A stretch of DNA of 64,000 bases from an uncultured Muribaculaceae bacterium (GTDB lineage: Bacteria > Bacteroidota > Bacteroidia > Bacteroidales > Muribaculaceae). The DNA is taken from NCBI GenBank assembly GCA_910578095.1, contig CAJTOZ010000003.1, positions 62,001-126,000 of the forward strand. Reading direction: 5' to 3'. The translations under genes and the position numbers were made by a program. Shown here one piece after another: positions 1 to 10,535 of the stretch. The notes beneath the pieces are model-generated. The model had not been told where the DNA came from and did no database searches. It saw nothing but the letters and a program-made list of their open reading frames with translations. The first letter of the stretch is position 1. Every line of letters begins with the position of its first letter.

Positions 1-40
1 CCGTGCGCTGATCTCTCTCCTGTCACCGCACCATAATACA

Positions 41-89
41 AGAGGCTGTGCCACAATGCCCCCACACGGGCAACAGCGGCACAGCCTCT
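41..89. repeat. 12-bp inverted repeat (hairpin)
   Basis: AGAGGCTGTGCC at 41-52 is perfectly repeated in reverse complement at 78-89, with a 25-nt loop. It lies upstream of the first gene and has no T-tract on either side, so it could be the terminator of a gene outside the window or an RNA structure. Nothing else is recognisable between 1 and 162. Confidence 0.5.
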
Positions 90-162
90 GCTGTGTGCGC
101 GTCCGTCAAGTAAAAACAACTTATTTTCTATTCTTTTTTTCTTATTTTTGGCAGAATATTCC

Positions 163-170
163 TAACTTTG
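163..170 (+). promoter_or_regulatory. -7 promoter element of the AraC-family gene
   Basis: TAACTTTG matches the Bacteroidetes -7 consensus TAnnTTTG. It ends 8 nt before the ATG at 179, so the transcript would be almost leaderless. No TTTG is present at the expected -33 spacing. Confidence 0.55.
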
Positions 171-178
171 TTTCCATA

Positions 179-1102
179 ATGGAACAAACAAAGGAACAGA
201 CCATCAATTTCGACCTCGTAACAGGCATCAAGACAATGGTCAGCAGCTACAGTCAGCTCGACGACGCCTATCTTGTGGCGCATTTCGACAAAGACACCAC
301 CGCCGGCCATCCTCCCGTAGACACACCCATGCGTGTCGACGGAATGACACTCATTCTGATGAGGCGTGGAAATGCCGAATTATGCCTTAACCTCGACACA
401 TTCAGTGTGCAGGGCCCCGCCTTGTGTGTCGTGCACCCCTCGAGCCGCATATCCATCACGCCTGCCGACCCCGTGATGGCCGCCGACAGCTACATACTCT
501 TCATGTCGCAACGCTTCCTGCAGAGCATCAACATAAACATGTCGGCGTTCAATCTCCCGTCAATGGTAGAGCGCCCCACCCCCGTAATACCCCTCTCCCA
601 CGACGAGCTCGCCCTCATCGAGCAGTACCTGCATCTGCTCATACGCAACACCCGCGACCAGGTGTCGCGCCAGCTCTCGCTCAGTGTGGGCTCCAGCCTC
701 ATCGCCGCCCTCATCTATGAGATGACGAAGATACACTACAAGCGCATCAACACCGACGACAGCGACGCCTCGCGCCCCCGCTCGCCGCGCATAGCCTACG
801 TGCACGACTTCATAAAGCTGGTGCGCGCCCACTATGCCATGGAGCGCTCCGTAGCCTTCTATGCGTCCAAGCTGTGCATCTCGCCCAAATATCTCTCGCT
901 GATAGTGAAAGAAGCCACAGGACGGAGCGCAGCGCGATGGATCGACGAATTTGTGCTCATGGAGGCGAAAAACATGCTCCGGTATTCTGGAAAAAATATC
1001 CAGCAAGTGGCATATGCGCTGAATTTCTCAAACCAATCCTCCTTCGGAAAATATTTCAAACATCTCACAGGGATGTCTCCGACAGAATATCAAAAATCCT
1101 GA
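179..1102 (+). CDS. AraC-family transcriptional regulator
   Basis: A 307-residue DNA-binding regulator. The N-terminal ~150 residues look like the cupin-type sensor of AraC proteins. The C-terminal ~100 residues hold the two helix-turn-helix units: the first around RSVAFYASKLCISPKYL, the second around NIQQVAYALNFSNQSSFGKY, closing with the family signature GMSPTEYQ. The reading frame stays open upstream to position 56, but I chose the ATG at 179 because the promoter element TAACTTTG lies at 163-170 and the upstream residues do not resemble the family. It ends 7 bp before nadB on the same strand, so both may be co-transcribed. The ligand is unknown; control of nadB is possible but is inference from adjacency only. 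Confidence 0.88.
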   Translation: MEQTKEQTINFDLVTGIKTMVSSYSQLDDAYLVAHFDKDTTAGHPPVDTPMRVDGMTLILMRRGNAELCLNLDTFSVQGPALCVVHPSSRISITPADPVMAADSYILFMSQRFLQSININMSAFNLPSMVERPTPVIPLSHDELALIEQYLHLLIRNTRDQVSRQLSLSVGSSLIAALIYEMTKIHYKRINTDDSDASRPRSPRIAYVHDFIKLVRAHYAMERSVAFYASKLCISPKYLSLIVKEATGRSAARWIDEFVLMEAKNMLRYSGKNIQQVAYALNFSNQSSFGKYFKHLTGMSPTEYQKS

Positions 1103-1109
1103 CAACGCC

Positions 1110-2693
1110 ATGACACATCACTACGACTTTCTAATCATCGGCTCAGGCATCGCAGGTATGAGTTTCGCCCTCAAGGTGGCCGCTCCGGGCCGCCGCGTGG
1201 CACTCGTCTGCAAAACCACCCTCGACGAAGCCAACACCGCTCTTGCCCAAGGCGGCGTGGCATCTGTGACAAATCTCGCTGTCGACGATTTCGACAAGCA
1301 CATACACGACACCATGGTGGCGGGCGACTGGCTCAGCGACCCCGAGGCTGTGCGCCAGGTGGTCACCAAGGCTCCGGACCAGATAAAAGCGCTTCTCGAC
1401 TGGGGAGTGAATTTCGACCGCACTCCCGACGGCAGCTTCGACCTCCATCGTGAAGGCGGCCACTCCGAGTTCCGCATCCTCCACCACGCCGACAACACCG
1501 GTTTCGAAATTCAGCAGAGCCTCATCAATGCCTTGCGCCGGAACCCGAATATCGACATCTACGAGCATCATTTCGCCATCGAGATCATCACTCAGCACCA
1601 TCTCGGGCGTATTGTCACACGACGCACCCCCGATATTGACTGCTACGGGGCATACATCCTCGACACCGCCACCGGCAGCGTCGACACCTTTCTTGCAAAA
1701 ACAACCGTGATGGCCACCGGTGGGGTAGGGGCTGTATACACCACCACCACCAATCCGCTCGTCGCCACAGGCGACGGCATAGCCATGGTCTACCGTGCCA
1801 AAGGCACCGTAGCCGATATGGAGTTCATACAGTTTCATCCCACCGCGCTTTTCCATCCCGGCGACCGTCCCAGCTTCCTCATCACCGAAGCCATGCGCGG
1901 CTATGGCGCCGTGCTGCGGAACCTGCGCGGCGAGGAGTTCATGCACAAGTACGATCCGCGTCTCAGTCTGGCCCCTCGCGACATCGTGGCCCGTGCCATC
2001 GACAGCGAGATGAAACAGTATGGCGACGACCACGTATATCTTGATGTCACCCACAAGGATCCTGAAGAGACACGCCGCCACTTCCCCAACATCTACGCCA
2101 AGTGCCTCTCCCTCGGTATAGACATCACCAAGGATTATATCCCCGTGGCGCCCGCCGCCCACTATCTCTGCGGTGGCATCAAAGTCGATCTCAACGGCCA
2201 GAGCAGTATCCGCCATCTGTACGCCTTAGGCGAATGCTCGTGCACCGGACTTCATGGAGGCAACCGTCTGGCATCCAATTCGTTGATAGAAGCTGTGGTT
2301 TACGCCGATGCCGCCGCCCGCCATGCAGTAGAGGCCATAGCCCATACCGATTTCCGCACCGATGTGCCCGATTGGAACGACGAGGGCACGCGCCATCCCG
2401 AGGAGATGGTGCTCATCACGCAGTCGATCCGTGAGGTCAACCAGATCATGAGCACCTACGTGGGCATCGTGCGCTCCAATCTGCGTCTCGACCGCGCGTG
2501 GAACCGTCTCGACATACTTTACGAGGAAACGGAACGTCTGTTCAAATGCTCCAAGGCATCCCGCGAGATTTGCGAGCTGCGCAACATCATCAACGTGGGC
2601 TACCTGATAATGCGCCAGGCCAAAGAGCGTCACGAATCCCGCGGTCTGCATTATTCGCTCGACTATCCGCCGGCTCCACGCCACGAGGCCTGA
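1110..2693 (+). CDS. nadB: L-aspartate oxidase
   Basis: 527 residues, the usual size of NadB. It oxidises L-aspartate to iminoaspartate with FAD, the first step of de novo NAD synthesis, in the cytosol. The N-terminus carries the dinucleotide-binding motif IIGSGIAGMS. Family hallmarks follow: HREGGHSEFRILHH, QFHPTALF, ITEAMRGYGAVLRN and the FAD-contacting stretch LYALGECSCTGLHGGNRLASNS near residues 370-390. These separate it from succinate dehydrogenase flavoproteins, which share the fold. nadA and nadC, the next pathway steps, are not in the window. The gene follows an AraC regulator by 7 bp and is closed by a strong terminator at 2716-2757. Confidence 0.95.
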   Translation: MTHHYDFLIIGSGIAGMSFALKVAAPGRRVALVCKTTLDEANTALAQGGVASVTNLAVDDFDKHIHDTMVAGDWLSDPEAVRQVVTKAPDQIKALLDWGVNFDRTPDGSFDLHREGGHSEFRILHHADNTGFEIQQSLINALRRNPNIDIYEHHFAIEIITQHHLGRIVTRRTPDIDCYGAYILDTATGSVDTFLAKTTVMATGGVGAVYTTTTNPLVATGDGIAMVYRAKGTVADMEFIQFHPTALFHPGDRPSFLITEAMRGYGAVLRNLRGEEFMHKYDPRLSLAPRDIVARAIDSEMKQYGDDHVYLDVTHKDPEETRRHFPNIYAKCLSLGIDITKDYIPVAPAAHYLCGGIKVDLNGQSSIRHLYALGECSCTGLHGGNRLASNSLIEAVVYADAAARHAVEAIAHTDFRTDVPDWNDEGTRHPEEMVLITQSIREVNQIMSTYVGIVRSNLRLDRAWNRLDILYEETERLFKCSKASREICELRNIINVGYLIMRQAKERHESRGLHYSLDYPPAPRHEA

Positions 2694-2715
2694 CATCAAC
2701 AGGTTTCCTTTCGTC

Positions 2716-2757
2716 AAAAAAATCAGCGGCACCCGTAGTGGAATGCCGCTGATTTTT
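2716..2757. terminator. Bidirectional rho-independent terminator between nadB and the nucleoside kinase
   Basis: The arms AATCAGCGGCA (2721-2731) and TGCCGCTGATT (2744-2754) form an 11-bp stem flanked by an A-run on the left and a T-run on the right. It therefore reads as an intrinsic terminator on both strands, as expected between the convergent nadB and kinase genes. Confidence 0.85.
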
Positions 2758-2782
2758 CATTATATGTCTATGTTTCAATTGC

Positions 2783-4444
2783 TTAGTAGTGGAATGAGCT
2801 TCCGCCCACAAATTCGCGCAGCAGGCTTGTCGGCGGAATCATCTCGGCCTGGATAGGAACAAAATGCTCCAGGAAGCGGCGCAGACGGTAGGCCTCGCAG
2901 TATTCAGGCTCATCGCTCGGCACCTCTTTGAGGATGCGCTCGGCCTGTTCCTTGAACACACTCAGCTCAAACAGCAGCGCCGAGTTGAACGTGGCATCGG
3001 CGTTTTCCTGATACGGGAATATCCATTTTTCCTCGCCGCGCAGCACGCTCGGCCACATCCGTATGGTCTCTGCCGCCGAGAAACCGCGGTATTTGTAGTC
3101 GCGCACGATGCGTCGGAGCAAGCGGTTGTCGGTAGTGGGCACCCAGTTGTGGCTGTCTATGGTCAGTGTGGTCAGCGCCGACACGTACACTCTGAATTTC
3201 ACATTGTCGGGGATGCTTGCCGTCAGTTCCGGATTGAGGCCGTGGATGCCTTCTATCAGCAGCACGCCACCCTTCTCGAGCTTCGCCGTATTGCCACGGA
3301 ACTCGCGCTTTCCCGTCTCGAAATTGTACGTGGGCAGCTGCACCTCTTCCCCACGCAGGATACGCGTGAGATCGTCGTTGAAGCGAGGCAGATCCACCGC
3401 ATTGATATTCTCGAAGTCGTACTGGCCGAATTCGTCGAGCGGGGTGTCCACGCGGTTCACAAAATAATCGTCGAGACATATCACCTGTGGCTTCAGCAGG
3501 TTGGCCATCAGCTGGATGGCGAGGCGTTTGGTGGTGGTGGTCTTGCCCGACGACGACGGGCCTGCTATCAGCACTATGCGTGCGCCGCCTTCTTCGTGCC
3601 GGCGCGTGATTTCATCGGCTATCTGGGCTATGTATTTATTGTGCAGCGCCTCAGCCACGTTGATGAGGTCCGAGGAGTTGCGGTTCAGCACCATGGCGTT
3701 TATCTCGCCGGCGTTGCTCACACCCAGGATATGGTTGAAATTGATGTAGTCGGTCAGGGCCTTGTACATTTTTTCGTGAGACTGCATGTCGCCGGTCGTG
3801 GCCGCGTCTTCCGAGAAAAGCATGAACCCTTTTTTATAAGGCCGCAGGTCAAACGATGTCAGCAGCCCTGTGCGCGGCACCAGGGCGCCATAGAAGCTGT
3901 CGCAGATGCCGTCCAGACGCCAGTACACAGTGTAAGGCTCCCGCAGCGTGCGCAGCAGCAACACCTTGTCGGAAAGCCCCTGGTTCTCGAATTTCTTTAT
4001 CACATCCTCGGTGCGTTCCTCGCGCTGCTCAAATGGCAGGTCGGCTGCCACAAGGCGTCGCATCTCAGCCTCGATCTCGGCCAGCAGACGCGGCGTCACG
4101 GGCAGATAGCCGGCATCGTCGTTGAGCGTGCAGTAGTAGCCCTTGGCTATCGAGTGCCGTATGTGCAGCTGAGCTTCCGGCACTATCCTGCTCACAGCAC
4201 GATAGAGCATCATACACAACGAGCGCACGTAGGCCTGTTGGCCCGATGCGCTCGTTGCAGGAAGAAATTCCACCGTTTTGGGGCGATGCACGCAATAGTA
4301 CATACCCTCCGTCTTGTTGTTCACTCGTGCACACACCGGCTCAAAATCCAGCTCGATGCGGCGCGCGACGTCTCTGAGGCTTTCGCCCCCTTCCACCAGC
4401 AGTGTGCTGCCGGTGTTCTCGCAATGAATTTCTATAGGGTTCAT
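2783..4444 (-). CDS. TGS/SAD-domain nucleoside (uridine-like) kinase
   Basis: 553 residues. Residues 1-60 resemble a TGS domain. Residues ~90-200 resemble the second additional domain of ThrRS/AlaRS (HIRHSIAKGYYCTLNDDAG). The C-terminal half is a uridine kinase/phosphoribulokinase P-loop domain with Walker A GPSSSGKT at 295-302, the substrate loop LDDYFVNRVDTP and the LLIEGIHGLN motif. This fusion architecture is familiar in Bacteroidetes and Firmicutes, where it is annotated as a nucleoside kinase; the true substrate is usually not established. The start coincides with a very close promoter (4449-4480), giving a probably leaderless mRNA. It is last in a minus-strand group with apt and dtd but has its own promoter. 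Confidence 0.88.
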   Translation of the reverse strand: MNPIEIHCENTGSTLLVEGGESLRDVARRIELDFEPVCARVNNKTEGMYYCVHRPKTVEFLPATSASGQQAYVRSLCMMLYRAVSRIVPEAQLHIRHSIAKGYYCTLNDDAGYLPVTPRLLAEIEAEMRRLVAADLPFEQREERTEDVIKKFENQGLSDKVLLLRTLREPYTVYWRLDGICDSFYGALVPRTGLLTSFDLRPYKKGFMLFSEDAATTGDMQSHEKMYKALTDYINFNHILGVSNAGEINAMVLNRNSSDLINVAEALHNKYIAQIADEITRRHEEGGARIVLIAGPSSSGKTTTTKRLAIQLMANLLKPQVICLDDYFVNRVDTPLDEFGQYDFENINAVDLPRFNDDLTRILRGEEVQLPTYNFETGKREFRGNTAKLEKGGVLLIEGIHGLNPELTASIPDNVKFRVYVSALTTLTIDSHNWVPTTDNRLLRRIVRDYKYRGFSAAETIRMWPSVLRGEEKWIFPYQENADATFNSALLFELSVFKEQAERILKEVPSDEPEYCEAYRLRRFLEHFVPIQAEMIPPTSLLREFVGGSSFHY

Positions 4445-4448
4445 GGTG

Positions 4449-4480
4449 CAAAAGTACGAAAAAGCCTACATTCACGCAAA
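4449..4480 (-). promoter_or_regulatory. Complete Bacteroidetes promoter of the nucleoside kinase
   Basis: On the minus strand TTTG (4477-4480) is followed after 20 bp by TACTTTTG (4456-4449), matching TTTG / TAnnTTTG. The -7 element ends only 4 nt before the ATG (4444), implying a leaderless transcript. Confidence 0.7.
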
Positions 4481-4526
4481 CGGCGTATGCAAAAATGCGA
4501 AAAAAACCGGCTCTTCAATGCATCCG

Positions 4527-4979
4527 CTATTCCCTTAATCGCGAATCGATGATTATCGTCACAGGGCCGTCGTTGAGCAGTTCCACAGCCATGTCGGCGC
4601 CGAAGCGTCCGCGTCCCGGTTCTTTTCCCGTGGCCTGCGCCAGCAGGCTGCAATAGCGTTCGTAGAGCGGAACGGCCGTTTCATGGCCCGCGGCTCTGAT
4701 ATAGCTCGGGCGGTTGCCTTTGCGTGTAGATGCGGTGAGCGTGAACTGGCTCACGGCGAGTATTTCGCCGCCTGTATCCACCACCGAGCGGTTCATCACG
4801 CCCTCATCGTCGTTGAATATGCGTAGCCCGGCCGTTTTTGCCGCGAGCCACGCCGCATCTTCTTCCGTATCTTCCTTTTCCACTCCCACGAGCACAAGAA
4901 GGCCGGCGCCTATCCTGCTCAGGAGTTCGCCATCCACGCTCACGCTCGCATGCTTCACGCGCTGTATCACTATTCTCAT
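4527..4979 (-). CDS. dtd: D-aminoacyl-tRNA deacylase
   Basis: 150 residues, the normal family length. Dtd hydrolyses D-amino acids (and glycine) mischarged on tRNAs in the cytosol, protecting translation. The family N-terminus MRIVIQRVKHASVSVDG is present, as are the catalytic-region motif SQFTLTASTRKGNRPSY (about residues 78-94) and the C-terminal Gly-cisPro loop NDGPVT, which excludes L-aminoacyl substrates. It lies downstream of apt, separated by a rho-independent terminator (5009-5039), so it probably has its own transcription start in the short gap above it; only a weak AACTTTTG-like -7 element is visible there. Confidence 0.95.
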   Translation of the reverse strand: MRIVIQRVKHASVSVDGELLSRIGAGLLVLVGVEKEDTEEDAAWLAAKTAGLRIFNDDEGVMNRSVVDTGGEILAVSQFTLTASTRKGNRPSYIRAAGHETAVPLYERYCSLLAQATGKEPGRGRFGADMAVELLNDGPVTIIIDSRLRE

Positions 4980-5008
4980 TGTCGTGCAAAAGTTTTGTTC
5001 ATATTGAA

Positions 5009-5039
5009 AAAGGTTTCGGGCGCATGACCCGAAACCTTT
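5009..5039 (-). terminator. Rho-independent terminator after apt
   Basis: Arms AAAGGTTTCGGG (5009-5020) and CCCGAAACCTTT (5028-5039) form a perfect 12-bp stem with a 7-nt loop. On the minus strand the second arm runs into TTTTTC, which suits termination of the transcript arriving from apt. Confidence 0.85.
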
Positions 5040-5073
5040 ATACGTAACGCCGGTTCAGGGACCGGCCACAGTC

Positions 5074-5592
5074 TTAATATTTGATGAGCGAGGTCACTTC
5101 TGCGTCGGCGGGCAGGATGGCGCGGCCGTTCAGGCCCTCGAGCTCGATGATGAAGCTTATGTAGATTTTCTTAGGATTCATGCTTTTCACCAGTTCGTAG
5201 CATGCGGCCATGGTGCCACCCGTGGCCAGCACGTCGTCGTGGATCACAACCACGTCGTCGGGGCCTATGGCGTCGCGGTGCATCTCGATGGTGTCCGTGC
5301 CGTATTCCTTGGCGTATTCCATGCGCACGGTGTCGGCGGGGAGTTTTCCGGGCTTACGTGCGGGCACAAATCCGGCACCGAGCTCAAAGGCGAGGATGGA
5401 GCCACCGATGAAGCCACGGCTCTCAATGCCCACAACCTTCGTCACGCCCTTGTCGCGATAGAGCTGCGAGAGGTCCCAGCCGATGATGTGGAGGGCGCGG
5501 GGATCCTTGAATGCGGTCGTCAGATCCTTGAACACGATTCCCTTGGTGGGGAAATCAATAACGTCACGAATTTTTGATTTGATGTATTCCAT
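5074..5592 (-). CDS. apt: Adenine phosphoribosyltransferase
   Basis: 172 residues, typical for Apt. It salvages adenine with PRPP to AMP in the cytosol. The PRPP-binding motif VVVIHDDVLATGGT covers residues 114-127, and the family stretches FPTKGIVFKDLTTAF and GIESRGFIGGS are intact. It lies 71 bp downstream of mnmG on the same strand, with a parS-like palindrome at the start of that gap. Its own terminator follows at 5009-5039. Confidence 0.96.
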   Translation of the reverse strand: MEYIKSKIRDVIDFPTKGIVFKDLTTAFKDPRALHIIGWDLSQLYRDKGVTKVVGIESRGFIGGSILAFELGAGFVPARKPGKLPADTVRMEYAKEYGTDTIEMHRDAIGPDDVVVIHDDVLATGGTMAACYELVKSMNPKKIYISFIIELEGLNGRAILPADAEVTSLIKY

Positions 5593-5643
5593 TTGTTATA
5601 TATGGGGTTGGTAATTATTTGATATTGCGGTTTTTGGTTGAAA

Positions 5644-5663
5644 ATTGTTCCACGTGGAACAAT
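5644..5663. other. parS: parS-like ParB-binding palindrome
   Basis: ATTGTTCCACGTGGAACAAT is a perfect 20-bp palindrome. Its inner 16 bp, 5646-5661, match the published parS consensus TGTTNCACGTGNAACA exactly. ParB/Spo0J binds such sites to start chromosome segregation, and they cluster near the replication origin; mnmG (gidA) is also an origin-proximal gene in many bacteria. The site abuts the mnmG stop codon at 5664. No parA or parB gene is in the window. Confidence 0.8.
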
Positions 5664-7568
<1,905 letters not shown>

Positions 7569-7590
7569 TTGCGCAATAAAAGAATTAAAA

Positions 7591-8034
7591 TCAGCGCACG
7601 GGAGCTATGTCGGCCGGCAGCATGGCCAGTGCCTCATCCTCGTGGCGTTCCATTATCTCACGTTCGCCGGGACCCTTGTCGTTGATGCCGCAGAGGTGCA
7701 GGATGCCGTGGACGATTACGCGAAGCAACTCGCGGTCGTAGCTTGCCCCCACCTGCTCGGCGTTGGTGCGTACGGTGTCGAGCGATATGAACATGTCGCC
7801 GCTCACCACGCGCCCGTGCGAGTAGTCGAATGTGATAATGTCCGTAAAATAATCGTGATTCAGGAATTGGCGGTTAACCTCAAGTATTCGGTCGTCGTTG
7901 CAGAAGATGTAGCTTACCGGACCTAAAAAACGGTTGTGCGCCGCCACGACTTGTTCAATCCATTGTTCAAGTCTCCGGGTGTCAACGCCTTGAAGTTGCA
8001 CCCCGTCGCATATCCATTGAAATGCAGGTGTCAT
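7591..8034 (-). CDS. ybeY: Endoribonuclease YbeY (rRNA maturation factor)
   Basis: 147 residues from the ATG at 8034. The frame remains open to 8148, but a -7 element lies at 8052-8059, inside that extension, and the first family-like residues begin at MTPAFQWICDG. YbeY is a metal-dependent RNase for 16S rRNA 3'-end processing and 70S quality control. The metal site reads HGILHLCGINDKGPGE: two histidines of the canonical HxxxHxxxxxH are present, while the third position is Asp. I recall this variant as common in Bacteroidetes. It is the first gene of a likely ybeY-mnmG operon. Confidence 0.9.
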   Translation of the reverse strand: MTPAFQWICDGVQLQGVDTRRLEQWIEQVVAAHNRFLGPVSYIFCNDDRILEVNRQFLNHDYFTDIITFDYSHGRVVSGDMFISLDTVRTNAEQVGASYDRELLRVIVHGILHLCGINDKGPGEREIMERHEDEALAMLPADIAPVR

Positions 8035-8051
8035 CAATTCGTAATTAGGAC

Positions 8052-8059
8052 ACAAAGTT
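8052..8059 (-). promoter_or_regulatory. -7 promoter element of ybeY-mnmG
   Basis: TAACTTTG on the minus strand matches TAnnTTTG and lies 17 bp upstream of the chosen ybeY ATG. No TTTG is found at the ideal -33 distance. It argues for the shorter YbeY start. Confidence 0.6.
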
Positions 8060-8323
8060 AGCATTTTTTTTTGAAAAGCCGCAGCAATTTGCAAAAATCT
8101 CATTTTTCGCGCTATTTCACCTCTGGAAAACAACACAAAAATATGCATATTACACCTTGTAAATCAGATGTTTATTTGTGTAAAACGGCGTCTGAGAATC
8201 GTCTATTTGAAAATCCTCCACTCTCTCCCCGACAAAAAGTCACGGAATCGCAAGCAAAGTTTTTGCGAGAAATTGCATACTTCTACCGTCCGGTATACTC
8301 ATGCTCGGCAAAATGCAAATAAA

Positions 8324-8356
8324 TTTGGTTTTGCGCTCGACTTATTCGTATATTTG
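8324..8356 (+). promoter_or_regulatory. Promoter of the GH3 gene
   Basis: TTTG at 8324-8327 and TATATTTG at 8349-8356 are spaced by 21 bp, a good Bacteroidetes promoter. The start codon at 8378 leaves a leader of about 15 nt. Confidence 0.65.
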
Positions 8357-8377
8357 CATGATTGATAAATTATTGCC

Positions 8378-10528
8378 ATGAAAAACCTGCTTGTATGTGC
8401 TCTGGTGGCTGTAGTAGCCGTGGGCGCCGGCGCACAAGTTGCGCCAGACTATTCTTTCCATGACCTGTCTCTGCCCGACAGCGTGCGTGTGGAGCGTGTG
8501 CTCGGGCAGCTCACGCTTGAGGAGAAACTGTCGTTGCTCAGTACGGATCTTGGCGTGGAGCGCCTGGGCATAGGCCACTGTGGGCTCGTCGAAGGTCTGC
8601 ATGGCCTGGAATTGGGAGGCCCGGGCTCACAGCGCCCGGAGTACCATCGCTCCACCACCATCTTCCCGCAGGCTTATGGGCTGGGCGAATCGTGGGACAC
8701 CACCCTCGTGCGGCGCGTGGCCGAGCAGGCTGCCACGGAAGCGCGGTACTACACGCAGCATCCGGCATCCGTGCGCCGCTCGCTGGTGCAGTTGGCACCT
8801 AATGCCGACCTGGCCCGCGACCCCCGCTGGGGACGCACCGAGGAGAGTTTCGGCGAGGATCCACGTCTGACGGCGGCCATGACTGTGGCTACGGTGCGAG
8901 GGCTGCAGGGCAATGATGCGCGTTATTGGAGAGTGGCGTCGCTGATGAAGCATTTTCTGGCCAATAGCAACGAATTCGGGCGCGACAGCTCCGACAGCCG
9001 TTTCGATGAGCGCCTTTTCCGCGACTATTATGCCTATCCCTTCTATAAAGGTGTGACGGAAGGTGGCTCGCGCGCCTTCATGGCCGCATACAATAGCTGG
9101 AACGGCATCCCCATGGCCATGCATCCGTGTCTCGACAGCATAGCTCGCCGCGAGTGGGGGCAAAACGGCATCATCTGTACCGACGGCGGAGCGCTGGGCC
9201 TGCTCATAGACGCCCACAAGCAGTTCCCCACCCGCGCGGAGGGGGCGGCTGCCATAGTCAAGGCCGGCACAGGCATGTTTCTCGACCGCTACCGCGATGA
9301 CGTGGAAGAAGCACTTGAGCGCGGTCTGCTCACAGAGGATGATATCACACGTGCCGTGCGCGGCAATATATTCGTGGCGTTGAAACTGGGCTTGCTCGAC
9401 GCCCCCGATGCCCCCAACCCCTACAAGGAGATCGGGCGCGACACTCTGGCCCCCGCTCCCCATGCCACCGACCATGCCCGTGCGCTCGCCCGCGAGGCTG
9501 TGGCGCGCACCGCCGTGCTACTGAAAAACGATGGCGCCATGCTGCCGCTGAGGCTTGACAGCGTGCGCAAGGTGGCCCTCATAGGCCCTTATGCCGACAA
9601 TATAGTGCAGGACTGGTATTGCGGACGCGCCCCCTATGGCGTGACCCTGCGCAAGGCACTCGCCGAAGAACTCGCGCCGCTCGGCGTGGAGTTGCTTTAT
9701 GCCACCGACAACCGTATGGACAGCGCCGTGATGGCGGCGCGTGAGGCCGATGTGGTGATTGTGTGCACCGGCAACCATCCCTACGGCACGCGCCCCGACT
9801 GGAAATTCTGCCCTGTGCCGAGCGATGGCCGTGAGGCAGCCGACCGCCGCGCCCTCACCCTTCCGGATGCCGACATGGTGCGCCAGATAGTGCGCGCCAA
9901 CCCTCGCACGGTGCTTGTGCTCGTGAGCAGCTTCCCGTATGCGCTCGGGGCTGTGGCCGAAGAGGTGCCGGCCATACTCCACACCACCCATTGCGCGCAG
10001 GAGCAGGGCCATGGTTTGATGGACGTGCTCACCGGGCGCGTCAATCCGGCAGGCCACACCACGCAGACGTGGCCTGCCGACATCCTCGACCTGCCGCCGA
10101 TGATGGACTACGACATATGCCACGGCCACACATATATGTACTCCACCGCCGCGCCGCTCTATCCATTCGGCTACGGCCTCAGCTACACCACTTTCGAGTA
10201 CTCCGGCCTGAAATTGAGCACCGATGGCGATACCTTGCGCGCCACATTCGCCCTCACCAACACCGGTAGTCGCGACGGCGAGGAGGTGGCGCAGCTCTAC
10301 CTGCGCACCGCTGCCGGCGCGCCCTTGAAGTTGCGCACATTCGCGCGTGTGGCAGTGCCCGCCGGCGAGAGCCGCCGCGTGGAGTTGTCGCTGCCGCTGG
10401 CCGATGCCGGCGATTGGCGCCCGGCCGAGCGCGATTTCCGCCTGCCTGCCGGTGCCCGCGTGGAGGTGGCCGTGGGAGGGTGCTCCACGCAGTTGCCGCT
10501 GCGCGGAGAAATAAGAATTAAAAAATAA
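8378..10528 (+). CDS. Secreted glycoside hydrolase family 3 (beta-glucosidase/xylosidase-like)
   Basis: 716 residues. Residues 1-20 are a Sec signal peptide ending AGAQ, so the enzyme is probably periplasmic. Residues ~35-340 form the GH3 TIM barrel: the nucleophile is likely Asp269 in GIICTDGGALG, and KHF at 191-193 is the conserved substrate-site motif. Residues ~375-600 are the C-terminal alpha/beta domain, and ~615-710 a fibronectin-III-like domain. The family releases terminal beta-glycosyl residues from oligosaccharides; I cannot tell glucosidase from xylosidase. There are no SusC/SusD neighbours, so it is an orphan rather than part of a polysaccharide utilisation locus. It ends 38 bp before polA. 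Confidence 0.9.
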   Translation: MKNLLVCALVAVVAVGAGAQVAPDYSFHDLSLPDSVRVERVLGQLTLEEKLSLLSTDLGVERLGIGHCGLVEGLHGLELGGPGSQRPEYHRSTTIFPQAYGLGESWDTTLVRRVAEQAATEARYYTQHPASVRRSLVQLAPNADLARDPRWGRTEESFGEDPRLTAAMTVATVRGLQGNDARYWRVASLMKHFLANSNEFGRDSSDSRFDERLFRDYYAYPFYKGVTEGGSRAFMAAYNSWNGIPMAMHPCLDSIARREWGQNGIICTDGGALGLLIDAHKQFPTRAEGAAAIVKAGTGMFLDRYRDDVEEALERGLLTEDDITRAVRGNIFVALKLGLLDAPDAPNPYKEIGRDTLAPAPHATDHARALAREAVARTAVLLKNDGAMLPLRLDSVRKVALIGPYADNIVQDWYCGRAPYGVTLRKALAEELAPLGVELLYATDNRMDSAVMAAREADVVIVCTGNHPYGTRPDWKFCPVPSDGREAADRRALTLPDADMVRQIVRANPRTVLVLVSSFPYALGAVAEEVPAILHTTHCAQEQGHGLMDVLTGRVNPAGHTTQTWPADILDLPPMMDYDICHGHTYMYSTAAPLYPFGYGLSYTTFEYSGLKLSTDGDTLRATFALTNTGSRDGEEVAQLYLRTAAGAPLKLRTFARVAVPAGESRRVELSLPLADAGDWRPAERDFRLPAGARVEVAVGGCSTQLPLRGEIRIKK

Positions 10529-10535
10529 ACGATAA

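Larger units (their letters stand above)
8035..8377. other. Divergent intergenic region between ybeY and the GH3 gene
   Basis: 343 bp without a convincing gene. It holds the two outward promoters listed separately (8052-8059 minus, 8324-8356 plus) and is AT-rich. The only other structure I noticed is a small GCAAA/TTTGC hairpin near 8260-8272. Confidence 0.6.

Noticed and set aside
8035..8148. N-terminal extension of YbeY from an upstream ATG
   Set aside because: A -7 promoter element lies inside the extension, and the added residues do not look like the family.
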